Below, piece by piece: positions 37,401 through 43,900 of a stretch of 64,000 nt of DNA (its first letter is position 1; each line of letters opens with the position of its first letter). Below the pieces are notes generated by a model. It saw only the letters and a list, made by a program, of their open reading frames with translations. It was not told the DNA's origin and made no database searches. Source of the stretch: Branchiostoma floridae. Its lineage: Eukaryota; Chordata; Leptocardii; Amphioxiformes; Branchiostomatidae. The stretch spans positions 11,749,631-11,813,630 of the forward strand of contig NC_049980.1 of assembly GCF_000003815.2 (NCBI RefSeq), in the 5' to 3' direction. The translations under genes were made by a program, and so were the position numbers.

Positions 37401-37498
37401 TTCTTCAAGTGTCCCTCGAGCTTCTCAACAACGGCCTGGGGAAGAGCAGAAAGCTCGCTTTCGTCCAACACGCGCTGCAAACACCCGGCCGTCGCCAT
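435..37498 (-). CDS. TPR: Nucleoprotein TPR (nuclear basket coiled-coil protein), 47 exons, 3' end outside window
   Basis: TPR is the large filament-forming protein of the nuclear pore basket, working in mRNA export, heterochromatin exclusion and the spindle checkpoint. Spliced in phase, the exons give about 2,137 codons against roughly 2,360 residues in vertebrate TPR. The N-terminal two thirds is almost unbroken coiled coil. It is followed by a Ser/Thr/Pro/Gln-rich linker with the typical RASIRP and [10 protein letters not shown] motifs, a basic NLS-like patch, and a long Asp/Glu tail containing [11 protein letters not shown]. Every junction checked is GT-AG and lengths agree with codon phase. 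The start ATG at 37498 opens with [16 protein letters not shown], like the vertebrate N-terminus. One exon is cut by an N gap (20525-20624). A DIRS element and several small transposons lie in introns. Exon coordinates are given in the five block entries below. The stop codon is left of position 1. Confidence 0.96.
1795..1990 (+). repeat. tRNA-derived SINE-like copy
   Basis: GGTTCAAACCC (1856-1866) is a good RNA polymerase III B box, set within a tRNA T-arm-like stem (AGGGG/CCCCT). It is followed by the SINE body motif CCTTGGGAAAGG. Related bodies occur at 29281-29500 and 56481-56690. A full tRNA cloverleaf is not present. Confidence 0.55.
4226..4339 (+). repeat. Single-arm copy of the fold-back MITE
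   Basis: It matches the right arm of the element at 29931-30200 from GACTTAGG through GTCATTTCAACTTGAGAAGG and TTTATTTTGTGCAC to TTGTAACA. The opposite arm is missing. Confidence 0.75.
4751..4756 (-). terminator. Candidate poly(A) signal for the nested gene
   Basis: AATAAA on the minus strand, about 710 nt downstream of the nested stop codon at 5468. It is followed on that strand by a T-rich run (4734-4745 read in reverse). The spacing fits a moderate 3' UTR, but the hexamer is common in AT-rich introns. Confidence 0.3.
5468..6267 (-). CDS. Candidate nested small gene, 71-aa protein of unknown function
   Basis: Two exons inside the TPR intron 3290-7945, same strand: 6170-6267 (ATG at 6267, 32 codons plus 2 nt, GTAAGG donor) and 5468-5585 (AG acceptor, ends in TAG at 5468-5470). 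Joined they give 71 residues with no frame break. The ATG has a strong context (GAG before, G after), and an in-frame TAA lies a few codons upstream, so the start is bounded. Exon 1 encodes [15 protein letters not shown]; exon 2 is a probable amphipathic helix with [18 protein letters not shown] recognise no family. A possible poly(A) signal lies downstream at 4751-4756. It could be a real intron-nested gene, a retained TPR-linked exon pair or chance; codon-like composition and the phase match favour a gene. Confidence 0.45.
6539..6690 (+). repeat. Direct duplication upstream of the nested gene
   Basis: Two diverged copies (about 6539-6607 and 6635-6690) share GAAGACTGCCCGCCCA, an AGGATTTTTT run and GCTAGCT. 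They sit in a comparatively CpG-rich stretch (6480-7110) 5' of the nested small gene. Whether this is promoter sequence or a decayed transposon is not clear. Confidence 0.6.
7443..7468. repeat. Perfect GC-rich hairpin
   Basis: CTTTCGCCGCG and its exact reverse complement CGCGGCGAAAG are separated by GAAG: an 11-bp perfect stem with a 4-nt loop inside a TPR intron. A short GGAC tandem run lies just upstream (7389-7420). No function is assigned. Confidence 0.6.
7753..7888 (+). repeat. Dispersed repeat (ACATCCAGG ... TCAGTGAC)
   Basis: Shared words in order: ACATCCAGG, AATAAGATATGCCAAATA, GCAATTACTCAAGCAAC, ATTTCAGATAACATTCGTTATC. An inverted copy is at 54123-54249 and a rearranged copy at 20101-20247. 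Confidence 0.65.
11009..14267 (-). CDS. TPR: TPR exons 32-37 (end of coiled coil)
   Basis: Exons: 13995-14267, 13003-13203, 12708-12800, 12227-12388, 11556-11700, 11009-11109. Exon 33 encodes [16 protein letters not shown], a hallmark TPR motif. Exon 36 encodes SSLKSQYE, which leads into a Gln-rich end of the helix in exon 37. Exon 32 contains a tandem duplication of a coiled-coil heptad (units of LKTEVGQ, plus-strand 14061-14123). The exons from 20 to 35 are all phase 0-0, as far as exon 24 can be seen. Confidence 0.94.
14552..22258 (-). CDS. TPR: TPR exons 21-31 (coiled coil; exon 24 cut by assembly gap)
   Basis: Exons: 22085-22258, 21385-21525, 21018-21128, 20298-20524 (its 5' part is lost in the gap 20525-20624), 19499-19651, 18855-19007, 18464-18574, 17815-17979, 17169-17264, 16441-16578, 14552-14740. 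Each complete exon is a multiple of three and starts and ends between codons. Landmarks are [13 protein letters not shown] (exon 26), [14 protein letters not shown] (exon 27), [19 protein letters not shown] (exon 28) and [11 protein letters not shown] (exon 30). The upstream acceptor of exon 24 cannot be seen. Confidence 0.94.
14991..16135. mobile_element. Non-autonomous Tc1/mariner-type (pogo/Tigger-like) element
   Basis: The left end is CAGTGGATTCCAATTATTCG and the complement of the right end is CAGTGGAATCCGCTTTATTG. Both are preceded by TA (14989-14990 and 16136-16137), the target-site duplication of the superfamily. Subterminal copies of GGATAATTCGG/GGATAATTGG repeat the inverted pattern. 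The 1.15 kb interior is CpG-rich and has no transposase. It lies in the TPR intron between exons 30 and 31. Confidence 0.75.
17425..17598. mobile_element. MITE with CAGTCAAA inverted ends
   Basis: The left end is CAGTCAAATCTGTCTATAGT and the right end is AGAACAGGTTTGACTG; both point inward to a GTGACCA/TGGTCA pair. Relatives start at 31502 and 47027 with CAGTCAAACCTGTACAAAGT or close variants. All three lie in introns. The ends resemble Tc1/mariner-type termini, but a TA duplication is clear only on the right. Confidence 0.6.
20101..20247. repeat. Rearranged copy joining two orientations of the same repeat
   Basis: The left half follows the orientation seen at 7753 (ACATCCAGGTGATAAGATAT), while the right half runs in the opposite orientation (GTGTCACTGACGAAAGATAA ... 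GTTGCTTGAGTAATTGCT). Confidence 0.6.
20525..20624. other. Assembly gap (100 N) in TPR exon 24
   Basis: Exactly 100 N, a conventional placeholder for unknown length. It removes the 5' part of TPR exon 24 and its acceptor. Confidence 0.98.
22381..24129 (-). pseudogene. DIRS ORF3, tyrosine recombinase, gapped and 3'-truncated
   Basis: The recombinase proper occupies roughly the last third to half of this frame; its 5' part overlaps ORF2 antisense-free in another frame. Recognisable parts are [29 protein letters not shown] and [15 protein letters not shown], which carries the first catalytic Arg. After the N gap only [15 protein letters not shown] remains before a stop. This resembles the box II HxxR region with Tyr in place of His. 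The segment with the nucleophilic Tyr is absent. Reading frame across the gap is not guaranteed. Confidence 0.65.
22472..22571. other. Assembly gap (100 N) in the DIRS recombinase ORF
   Basis: Exactly 100 N. It hides the middle of the recombinase catalytic domain and may also hide terminal repeats of the element. Confidence 0.98.
23058..25379 (-). CDS. DIRS ORF2, reverse transcriptase and RNase H
   Basis: 773 codons. The RT core contains [27 protein letters not shown] and the catalytic YLDD (in CYLDDMLI). RNase H follows, with the acidic residues in [27 protein letters not shown] and [14 protein letters not shown]-typical tail follows, with [13 protein letters not shown] and [10 protein letters not shown]. 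The true start is uncertain because the upstream part overlaps ORF1. The ORF is uninterrupted, which suggests a fairly recent insertion. Confidence 0.88.
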   Translation of the reverse strand: MSRGPDGGGASRAPRVTAAGAAAPIHVNPAPLPASPAVTTSFTGVRSTPVPPVRAETGASGRNLASSCVSLCMQDLGRCPSESQPVPRPLVRALPHGGRLKHFLPVWRTLTSDSVILDIIKGYRLPFKRTPPVQTSIPWTRAMSPEEDLALDLEVETLLQKGAVKEVPFSSDLFISRLFTVPKKSGGLRPVINLRPLNRCLFVPKFKMEHLSLVQDLVRPGDFFCKIDLTDAYFSVAIHSTHQRFLSFAWKNRFYSFVCMAFGISTAPRIFSKILKVITSHLRRRGIRLICYLDDMLIIASDYERCRQDAKTATEFIAHVGFVTNLGKSILEPTQRIVFLGSGLDSVTMSLFLPNDKVIELSRLANAVLEKGRLTARELAHVIGKFQAAAVSVLLAPLHFRQLQLLLISTLRRTGRVWDALVHLPQDAQQDLVWWRDSLPQNYDRPIHCPVGDIVIESDASQLGWGAFSDGISTGGRWSVRERARHINQLEMMAATFAVQSFCKDKVNSAVRIKSDNSTVVAYINRRGGTKSSVLADLALNLWSFCVERGLLLSAVHVAGLDNVRADFKSRNFNRLTEWSVSPSVYEIILQICPALRNPRAVDLFASRLNRKLRLYVSWEPDPEAVGTDAFTLDWNQWEALYAFPPFILVGRVLTKIRQDKVQRVHLLAPIWETAAWYPMLLHMLVQEPVRLPTSRFLLTQPVDGTPHPLGESLRLAVWTVSGLDTESLKFRMELPECSWHPGDREPVGYTRPPGGDGLAGVVEKVLIPFRRH
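25180..26610 (-). CDS. DIRS ORF1, gag-like protein
   Basis: 476 codons from the ATG at 26610, which has better context than the in-frame ATG at 26679. The N-terminus is Ser/Arg/Lys-rich ([18 protein letters not shown]) and the middle is weakly helical. The C-terminus is Arg/Gly-rich ([13 protein letters not shown]), suggesting nucleic acid binding in place of zinc knuckles. No stop or frameshift is seen. The 3' end overlaps the RT ORF by about 200 nt in another frame. Confidence 0.75.
   Translation of the reverse strand: MSDRSSRSRDKRKSQRSHKSDKHKSRSRQVQQEDKKRERVKKITPREFRASTAPPAPPRGAKSNMPAHVRDPAAVPPVTSLAEFKRRMAALPAAQGSSTLHGSEFSLRDSERELSSGHVHEHEENFPENMAEFRAMLGVNTLQEDQNSLRAAFGLMTEEFRGVKEILGSIATSVGSKRPSVPPSEAESVRSKRARTGDSGEESDFSSVSVESFVPLQREPPDPDKVWTARPSVVSYTEQYFGLEKREFADIKHWQGKFLLPTNAPKNLTVPKLDNATMKLLPAVDPIRGKHCINADKPLFTLQEKLLYVPAPILNLWQMLGDCDGNLSSSDLTVMKDCAATAIWLLGSANRYLAEMRRLSLAEVSTVDTAKDLFGMIPDEPSHLVRSDLASKAKELVAGKRALVDSLKPKYEQRPRWGRGQSGASRYGGRGRGSNSRKSRPPPRQSGGNNKFYWGAQYSRSSGQGGDGSFGKKSSK
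27109..30501 (-). CDS. TPR: TPR exons 15-20 (central coiled coil)
   Basis: Exons: 30263-30501, 29573-29674, 29046-29196, 28387-28571, 27690-27768, 27109-27252. Exon 15 carries [17 protein letters not shown] and [10 protein letters not shown]. Exon 17 carries [15 protein letters not shown]. Exon 18 is a Pro/Thr-rich non-helical insert that returns to coiled coil with [15 protein letters not shown]. All are recognisable TPR landmarks in the expected order. A fold-back transposon (29931-30200) lies in the intron between exons 15 and 16, and the DIRS element lies in the intron after exon 20. Confidence 0.95.
29281..29500 (+). repeat. SINE-like copy
   Basis: It contains ATTCCTGGCTAAGCATTGTATCC, then CCTTGGGAAAGGCAC, a CTTTCCTCACTC stretch and AATGGGTACTTGACTTC, shared with the copy at 56481-56690 and partly with 1795-1990. 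Confidence 0.55.
29931..30200. mobile_element. Fold-back MITE in a TPR intron
   Basis: The two arms (about 29931-30055 and 30085-30200) are reverse complements over about 110 bp, sharing GTGCACAAAATAAA, GATCAGTCCT/AATCAGTCCT and TGACCCAACACCTAAGTCAC. Transcribed, this would form a long hairpin. A single-arm relative is at 4226-4339. Confidence 0.8.
30798..37498 (-). CDS. TPR: TPR exons 1-14 (N-terminal coiled coil)
   Basis: Exons in transcript order: 37342-37498 (ATG), 36673-36744, 36256-36329, 35591-35687, 34942-35045, 34115-34228, 33565-33708, 33024-33104, 32687-32774, 32361-32429, 32190-32261, 31746-31840, 31256-31348, 30798-30902. Phases connect without any frame break. Exon 6 encodes [13 protein letters not shown], one of the best conserved TPR blocks. 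Exon 12 is the non-helical GAVSMSDSE...GMTLTE linker, and exon 14 carries [14 protein letters not shown]. In vertebrates this N-terminal part contains the pore-anchoring segment that contacts Nup153; that role is family knowledge. Introns hold a GATACA-containing repeat (33485-33549) and a small tandem array (34501-34682). Confidence 0.95.
31502..31650. repeat. CAGTCAAACCTG-family copy
   Basis: The left end CAGTCAAACCTGTACAAAG followed by TGACCACCTCTACATAAG matches the copy at 47027. The right end is poorly preserved. Confidence 0.5.
33485..33549 (+). repeat. Dispersed repeat ending in (GATACA)n
   Basis: GCTGGTGTGTTACGCCGAAG, then GGCGGTTATACCGGCTATAT and tandem GATACA. An inverted copy is at 42413-42475 and a decayed copy at 35402-35442. 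Confidence 0.75.
34501..34682 (+). repeat. Short tandem array in a TPR intron
   Basis: ATTAACCT-TTCACA-TTCACATGCAA units recur at 34506, 34561 and 34632 (spacing 55 and 71), with AGCATGTGAATTTAT between them. Imperfect and AT-rich. Confidence 0.65.
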
Positions 37499-37924
37499 GT
37501 TGGAAGCAAGTTCCCAGCGTCGTCACTGGATGACCTGGGGACGAGATCGAAGGCCAGAGCTTCGCGAATGCCTTACCATTTGGACGAGTGGACTGTAGAA
37601 AGGGTAAATTTTTTAACAAATACATATTTGTTCTGATTTTGAAAATAATAAAACTGAAGTATTGCTGATCAGTTGATATAAATTATATCTATTGCATCAA
37701 TAATCTGAAGTTTTTGCTTAGTTTACTATTTTTTCGGTTTAAACATATTCAAATTTTATACAGAAACCCCCACTAAAAATTCAGCTCACCCGGATTACAG
37801 CGAGCTCTCCGAGACGAAGCCGAGGTGATCTCCAGCTGACCGCACGGGCGCCCACCTATCCCGGCTTACTTCCTGAACTTTGCACCGTATTTACCAGGAG
37901 CTTAGGAACACATACACGCCAGCA
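37499..37924. promoter_or_regulatory. Divergent TPR/CRAT promoter region
   Basis: The start codons of TPR (minus, 37498) and CRAT exon 1A (plus, 37925) are only 426 bp apart and point away from each other, so their transcripts very likely begin within this interval. It has CpG-rich segments (37500-37580, 37790-37860). The TPR start codon itself lies in a YY1-type element, CCAACATGGCGAC on the minus strand (37491-37503). No TATA box stands out. Bidirectional activity is inferred from geometry. Confidence 0.65.
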
Positions 37925-40900
37925 ATGCTTTCCAGGACGGCCAGGGCGATGGTAGGTGGTTTTTGAGCTCGCAGTTTTTGCAAAGTAACCTAACATTTCC
38001 TTCCACTGATCGCTAAATTTCTTGCATTCCCAAATAGGACACACCAAGGACAGTGAGAGGAACGGTATACTGCAAGTTATGACAAATTATTTAGCAACTT
38101 TAGGGCTTCTAAGGACGCTGTGAAATATATCATTTTTAATTTAGGGGAAGGGGGGCATATCCGGGCCAGTAGGACTAGGGCCCATATTTAGATATGCTAA
38201 GATTTTTCTACTCAAACATTTTTGGAGCTAGGGTTATATGACTGACTTACATTTGTACCATCCATAGTCAAAGCACAGAACTGAAATTTCACTGCTTCAA
38301 CCAAAATAATTTGCTGATCAAATTACAATTGTACGACCAGCTTCTCCATAGGCAATTTGTGTGCCTTCTTTTGCAATTGAAGTGGATTCAGAAGAATGCT
38401 GTATTAAAAATCATCATTCAGTCTTGCTTGACAGGTCAAATATTTGTTTCAAATCTCTTAAATATTGGGGATGATTGCAGAAGACCTTGATGAGTTTATG
38501 TTGTATTAAAGATGGCCTGACATGTCCTTTAGGACAGTGACCCCATGGCCCCTGCTGTTGTCCATTGGTATGCCCCATTGTCTTTTTAGAATATTATATA
38601 ATTGAATTAGAACACCTGTCACAATTTATGTCTTTTTACTGAAAGACAGCTCCTGCTAGCCTGACTAAAATCGCGCTCCTAGCGGCCGGCCCTATAGTAT
38701 TGCCGCCGCCCTCAGGGTCATTAACCCCAGCCAGCGAGAGATTGTGTAAACACAGGCTATTAGCTCCTGCTAATTGTGCAGTGCAATTTGTCTGCAGTAA
38801 TTGACCTCTCACTACAACTTAAAAAGTACAAGCTCATCATCATATACTGCAAACCTATGTTCTGTCCTGGAATGCTTTAATATTCTATAACTATGGTATA
38901 AGCCTAGCAAAAATGTTTAATTTCTTCTGGTAATGTCGTGAAATTTAAAGGGGTCAGCAGGTGGGGATTTTTTTTGGATAGATATTGGCCAAAGTGATCA
39001 GTTTGCCTTTAACCTACTTGATCAGACATTAATAATTTCAATATCATATTGTATGAATTATACAGATATACATTGTATAAGCAGAAGTATATTTATAACC
39101 TGAATAATGAAGTACAATACAGGGTTGGACAAGTCCACTAGCCCGATTATCCCGGGCAAGTGAAAGTGCTAATTGGGCAAGTGCATGTCCTACCCCCACT
39201 TGCCCGATCGGGCAAGTAAGATTTTTTCCATTAAGTGAGATTTTGATATACTTGTACGTATACCTTTCACATTCATGACATCAAGCATTGGTCGACATAG
39301 AAAGATAGAGCCAATAAGAAGAATTCCATTGCTGGTAGTGAAATACATAGAAAGGTCATTTAAATTTTGGGCAAGCGAAAAGTTGGTTCGGGCAACTAAA
39401 TTTTTTTGTGTACAATAGGACAAGTGAATTTTAGAAAACTTGTCCAACCCTGCAATATTCACTTCTTATTCGTACATCAACTGTCAGCCCTTGACTGTAA
39501 ACAGAGCATGACATACGGGAGGTCTGCTTTGAATTTCGTCACTTACAATTACATGTACATGTAGATGTCACATCGCCTGCCATGGTACTAGAGCATCTGA
39601 TTAATAGCTGTGCAAACACCAGGATCCTGTTTAGGTGTATTATATAGATAACATCACATGTACTCTGGATGGTCTGGACCCAACTTTAAACGACTTTCCC
39701 TTCCCCTAGCTTGGTTCAACAGGCTGGCTGTACATGTATATATTGACATATTCAGACATAATCACATTCAGTGGGAGAATCTTACGTACATGGGAGGCAG
39801 GCTGTTTGGTTCAGGATCAATAATCAACCATAGACTAGTGCCACGTGTGCAGCAGCCTTTCAGATCCTGTTTGCACAGTCCTGCAGACTTGCTGAGTTGT
39901 TACTGCTAGGAGTTCCAGCATTGGGTTGATAATATGGTGAGTTGTAGCAACAAACTCTTACATATATACAGCAATGTCTTGAGGTTGGTGTAACGCTTTG
40001 AATCAACCTCAAGACATTGCTGTGATCTTTGGAGTTCAAGAGCTGTTCCTAAAGTCATGAAGAGGGTAATAACAGTATACACACATGTATTATGATAATG
40101 GTCAATATGAATTTCCACTACCAGGCAGGCAATTTGTTCATGTTCAGTATTGATATTGATAATCTTGTCAGTTTTCACACACTCCTATTATAATTAGGTT
40201 GCAGGCATTTAAAAAAATATTTTTCAGCTAAGAAAGCACTTAAATCCTGGACTGCTGCCATCTTGTCACAAGCACCTTATCTCCTGATCGCTGAGTGCCC
40301 CCCCCCCACTCAGGTATACAAATGTAGAATGACATATGACCCCAACAATTCACAAATGTATACAAAGGTGTGTGTTTATTGTGTGAGGTTGTAACATTGT
40401 GGCCAGGCTTGCGTCTGGTTACAGTAACTGTGCACCTGTCTTTTGTCTGCTATTTAGCATATGAATGCCATTTTGCTAGGACCAGGTCACCTCTCCAAAA
40501 TTAGATGGGAAAGAACCCCAGACAATCGCGATGTGATCACAACATAATATATAGCTTTATCTATGTTGGGGCAAGGTGGACATGTTTTAGCTTGCAGCAC
40601 AACAGTATGTCTTGTTGACGAATTGACGCTGCCAGCACTGCCAGACCAAGTTTAGGGAAAGGTTTGCTCAACAAAGGTGTGAAGACTGCAATTACGCGAC
40701 ATTGCACCTCGTTGAATGCTTGTTGTGTTTGGTCCTTGTTTGGGGGAAGTTTGGACAGGTAGCAGGTCAAGACCTGCTTTCTCAATGGCTTACGGCATGG
40801 AGGAAGAGAACTTTATACATTAATACGTTTGGCTATCATCTGTCAACCAGGTGCAATCAGGCCTGGACTGTTGGAGCAATCTGCTTATGACGTTATTGAA

Positions 40901-43900
40901 GTGTCGGACCTCCATTCTTGAAGGGAGAAGTCAGGTTAAGAGAACAAACTAAGTTACAAGTGCTTTATGGACCATGACAGTTATGGATGCCTGGAAAAAG
41001 TCTTTGAATTCTACAACTGAGCCCTTGTGATCCCTGCACCATGAGGAAGAGCTGTTACAAAAATATCTTAGGGTCGGACCTAGCTAAAGGGTAAAAGTAC
41101 TTACTCAGTGATTACATTCAGAGCAATGTAGACACAATCCTAATGAAAGGATAGACCATCGCTGTGTTCCAGACCTGAGTTTTGATGTTGCCAGAAGGGA
41201 TATGCGTCACTAGCAGCCCAGTTTCTGGACAAGCCGTCTACGAATATGGGAGTGTAAATGTGGGTTGACGTCAGGAGTGTGACCGGCAGCGAGGATCCCC
41301 TGGCTTAAATTGTACATCATATGACTGGACATTTGGGGCATGTGCTGATGTTTTGTTTCCAAATCATTAAACCTGGACAGCTGAACCGGGCAGTAACTTG
41401 AAAGCAGATTTCTGGATCTGACGGACTAAAATCTTTGAGAGAAGAAGATTAGCTCATACAGCTTTATTTGAGATACAATGAATGGCAGCCTGCACTGCTG
41501 TTTTCCCATGTTACACATCACTAAGAAGAACAAAGTGGCACCGTTGAATGATGGTTCTCTTGACAGAATACGCAGTGATGATGAGACATTTGAGGTATGT
41601 TGTGTGCTAAGGGTGGTTACTGCTGTAGGTCATCAGGTTGATCTTAGTCTATAGCTACGTATATTTTTTTCCAAAAGAATTCATTTTGTAATATTTATTT
41701 TTGCAAGTATCTTTGATGTATGGTACATCATATTACAAGCCATGCATGCTCAGGTATTTGGACCAAGACTAAGATATTTTGCAGGTGAGAATTTTTTCGA
41801 ATCAGACTGTTCGGATCAGACCAAAGTATAGCTTCATGCAGCTTTTTGTGGACCTAGTAGGTTTTGCAGAAATCAGAATTTCCTTATACCTTGCAGATAT
41901 TTGTGACACATACATGTAGGTTTGTAGAGCACTTGCCTGTTTTTCATAAAGTCAAATGTCAGTTTGTATCCTTGGAAACCATCAGTGAAAGGGTACTTAA
42001 GTTACTCAGTGGATGCAGACATTTTTCTGCATCAACTGTCAAGCATCCAATTTTATTCACTGCTCATTTACCTTCTGTGCAGACGGACTAAAAGCTTAAT
42101 TGCTGAGCTGAATATTATTGTTTTTGTCCCTGTGCTATTGTGTGCTATATAGCTAGTAGTAGTCCACCTGTCGAACAAGTTAGTATACATTTGTCTGACC
42201 ACTCAGGAGACCAAATGGTCTTAGTTGATAGGTGACAGGATTCTTAAAGCTTGCAACATTAAGTATCAATGCATGGGAAAAGTGATCAAAACTAAGGGAT
42301 CCCCAGGTTACATTGACAGGTGATCTTTATGTACAGCTGGTAACTTGTGCAAAACTGACTGCATTCAGCGTTTGTTTACCCATTTTTTCTAGCCTCAACC
42401 ACTCTGACCGTGCTGTATCTGTATCTGTATCTATATAGCCGGTATAACCGCCGTTCGGCGTAACACACCAGCTTTGCAGGCATGCGGCGCGGCAGCAGCT
42501 GGTGTGCTGGCTGTCATACAGAGAATAATTTGCCAGTTTTGCTACCAGTCCAAAGTTGGCCAGCAGGGCAGGAGGTGGAACATTAACTTTAGTATGGACT
42601 GACTTCTGGCCAATTTTCCAATTTTTTCAGAATTCTACGAGCCTTGTACCCTGGTAGGAAGGTCTGGTGGATGCTACCTTTTTTCAAAGTACTCACTGTA
42701 TAAATGAACACAGGGAACATGCGATAGCTATGTCAAACGGATCCAAACTTGAAAAAACCAAGTTTAGTGACAGTAACTTTGCATTGTGTTGTATCTCCAG
42801 GTGAAGACACTTGGTGCCAAACAGCAGCCATGGAAGGCGCCGGAGTTCTTCCGTGGGGCGATCCTGCCGCCGGGGAGGATGCTGGCTCACCAGGCCAACC
42901 TGCCCCGCCTGCCTGTCCCCGCCCTGTCACAGACACTACAGAAGTACCTCAGCGCTGTGCGGCCACTGTTAGATGATGACGAGTTCCAACATACAACAAA
43001 GGTGAGCACTGTCACACAGTGCAGGTTCTTATAGACCCCTACTAGTAGTTGGCAACAGCGCCATCAATCGCCATTAAAACATCCAAATACAAAATAAAGA
43101 AATACAAAAAAAATGCAAATATTTGATATTATTGGTTGAACTTTTAATGTCCATGCTACCATTGTTTGAACTGGAGGTTTCTGAACTGTTAATTTGGATA
43201 TTTTATTGACACCCAAAGTCCATTTAAATTGATATTACACTTATCATGTATGGTTACATTGTAGGACTGGTGATTCTCTTCAATGGAAAAAGAGCCGCCA
43301 GAACAACTTTGTTATATTTACAATATACATACAGTTATTTATGTGTACTTTTCTGTGTTCCAGTTAGTAGAGGAGTTTGGCAAAGCAGGTGGACTTGGAG
43401 AAAGTCTTCAGGCCAAACTTCAGATGAGGGCATTGGAAAGACAAAGTTGGGTGAGTTGTTATTTTGTTACTCTAATTGTAAGATTTCAAATATCCTATTC
43501 TACAGCTATTTTTAAAAAAATTTGAAAAACAGAGAGTATATGTTTTTGTGACATTGACTGTAATGCTTTATTTATAATTTTTATGTAATGTGTTTTTTCC
43601 TTTAATTGTTCTTTACTTAGCTGGCTGACTGGTGGCTCCACACAGCGTACTTGGACTTCCGCATGCCTGTTGTGATGCACGTGAGCCCTGGTGTCGTGTG
43701 CCCACCTCAGAACTTCAACGGTCAGGAGGAACAGCTGAAGTAAGTCTATACATACATGGGACATCATGTCAAGGAAATAGAGAAAAATGAAGCTCGGCAG
43801 TTACGTCACAAGAATAAAGGTTCATGTTGCACCACAGGAAAATGTCCCCTCAAGCTTTCAATTGTTAGACACTGTCTCATGACCCCTAAAGTCATATATG

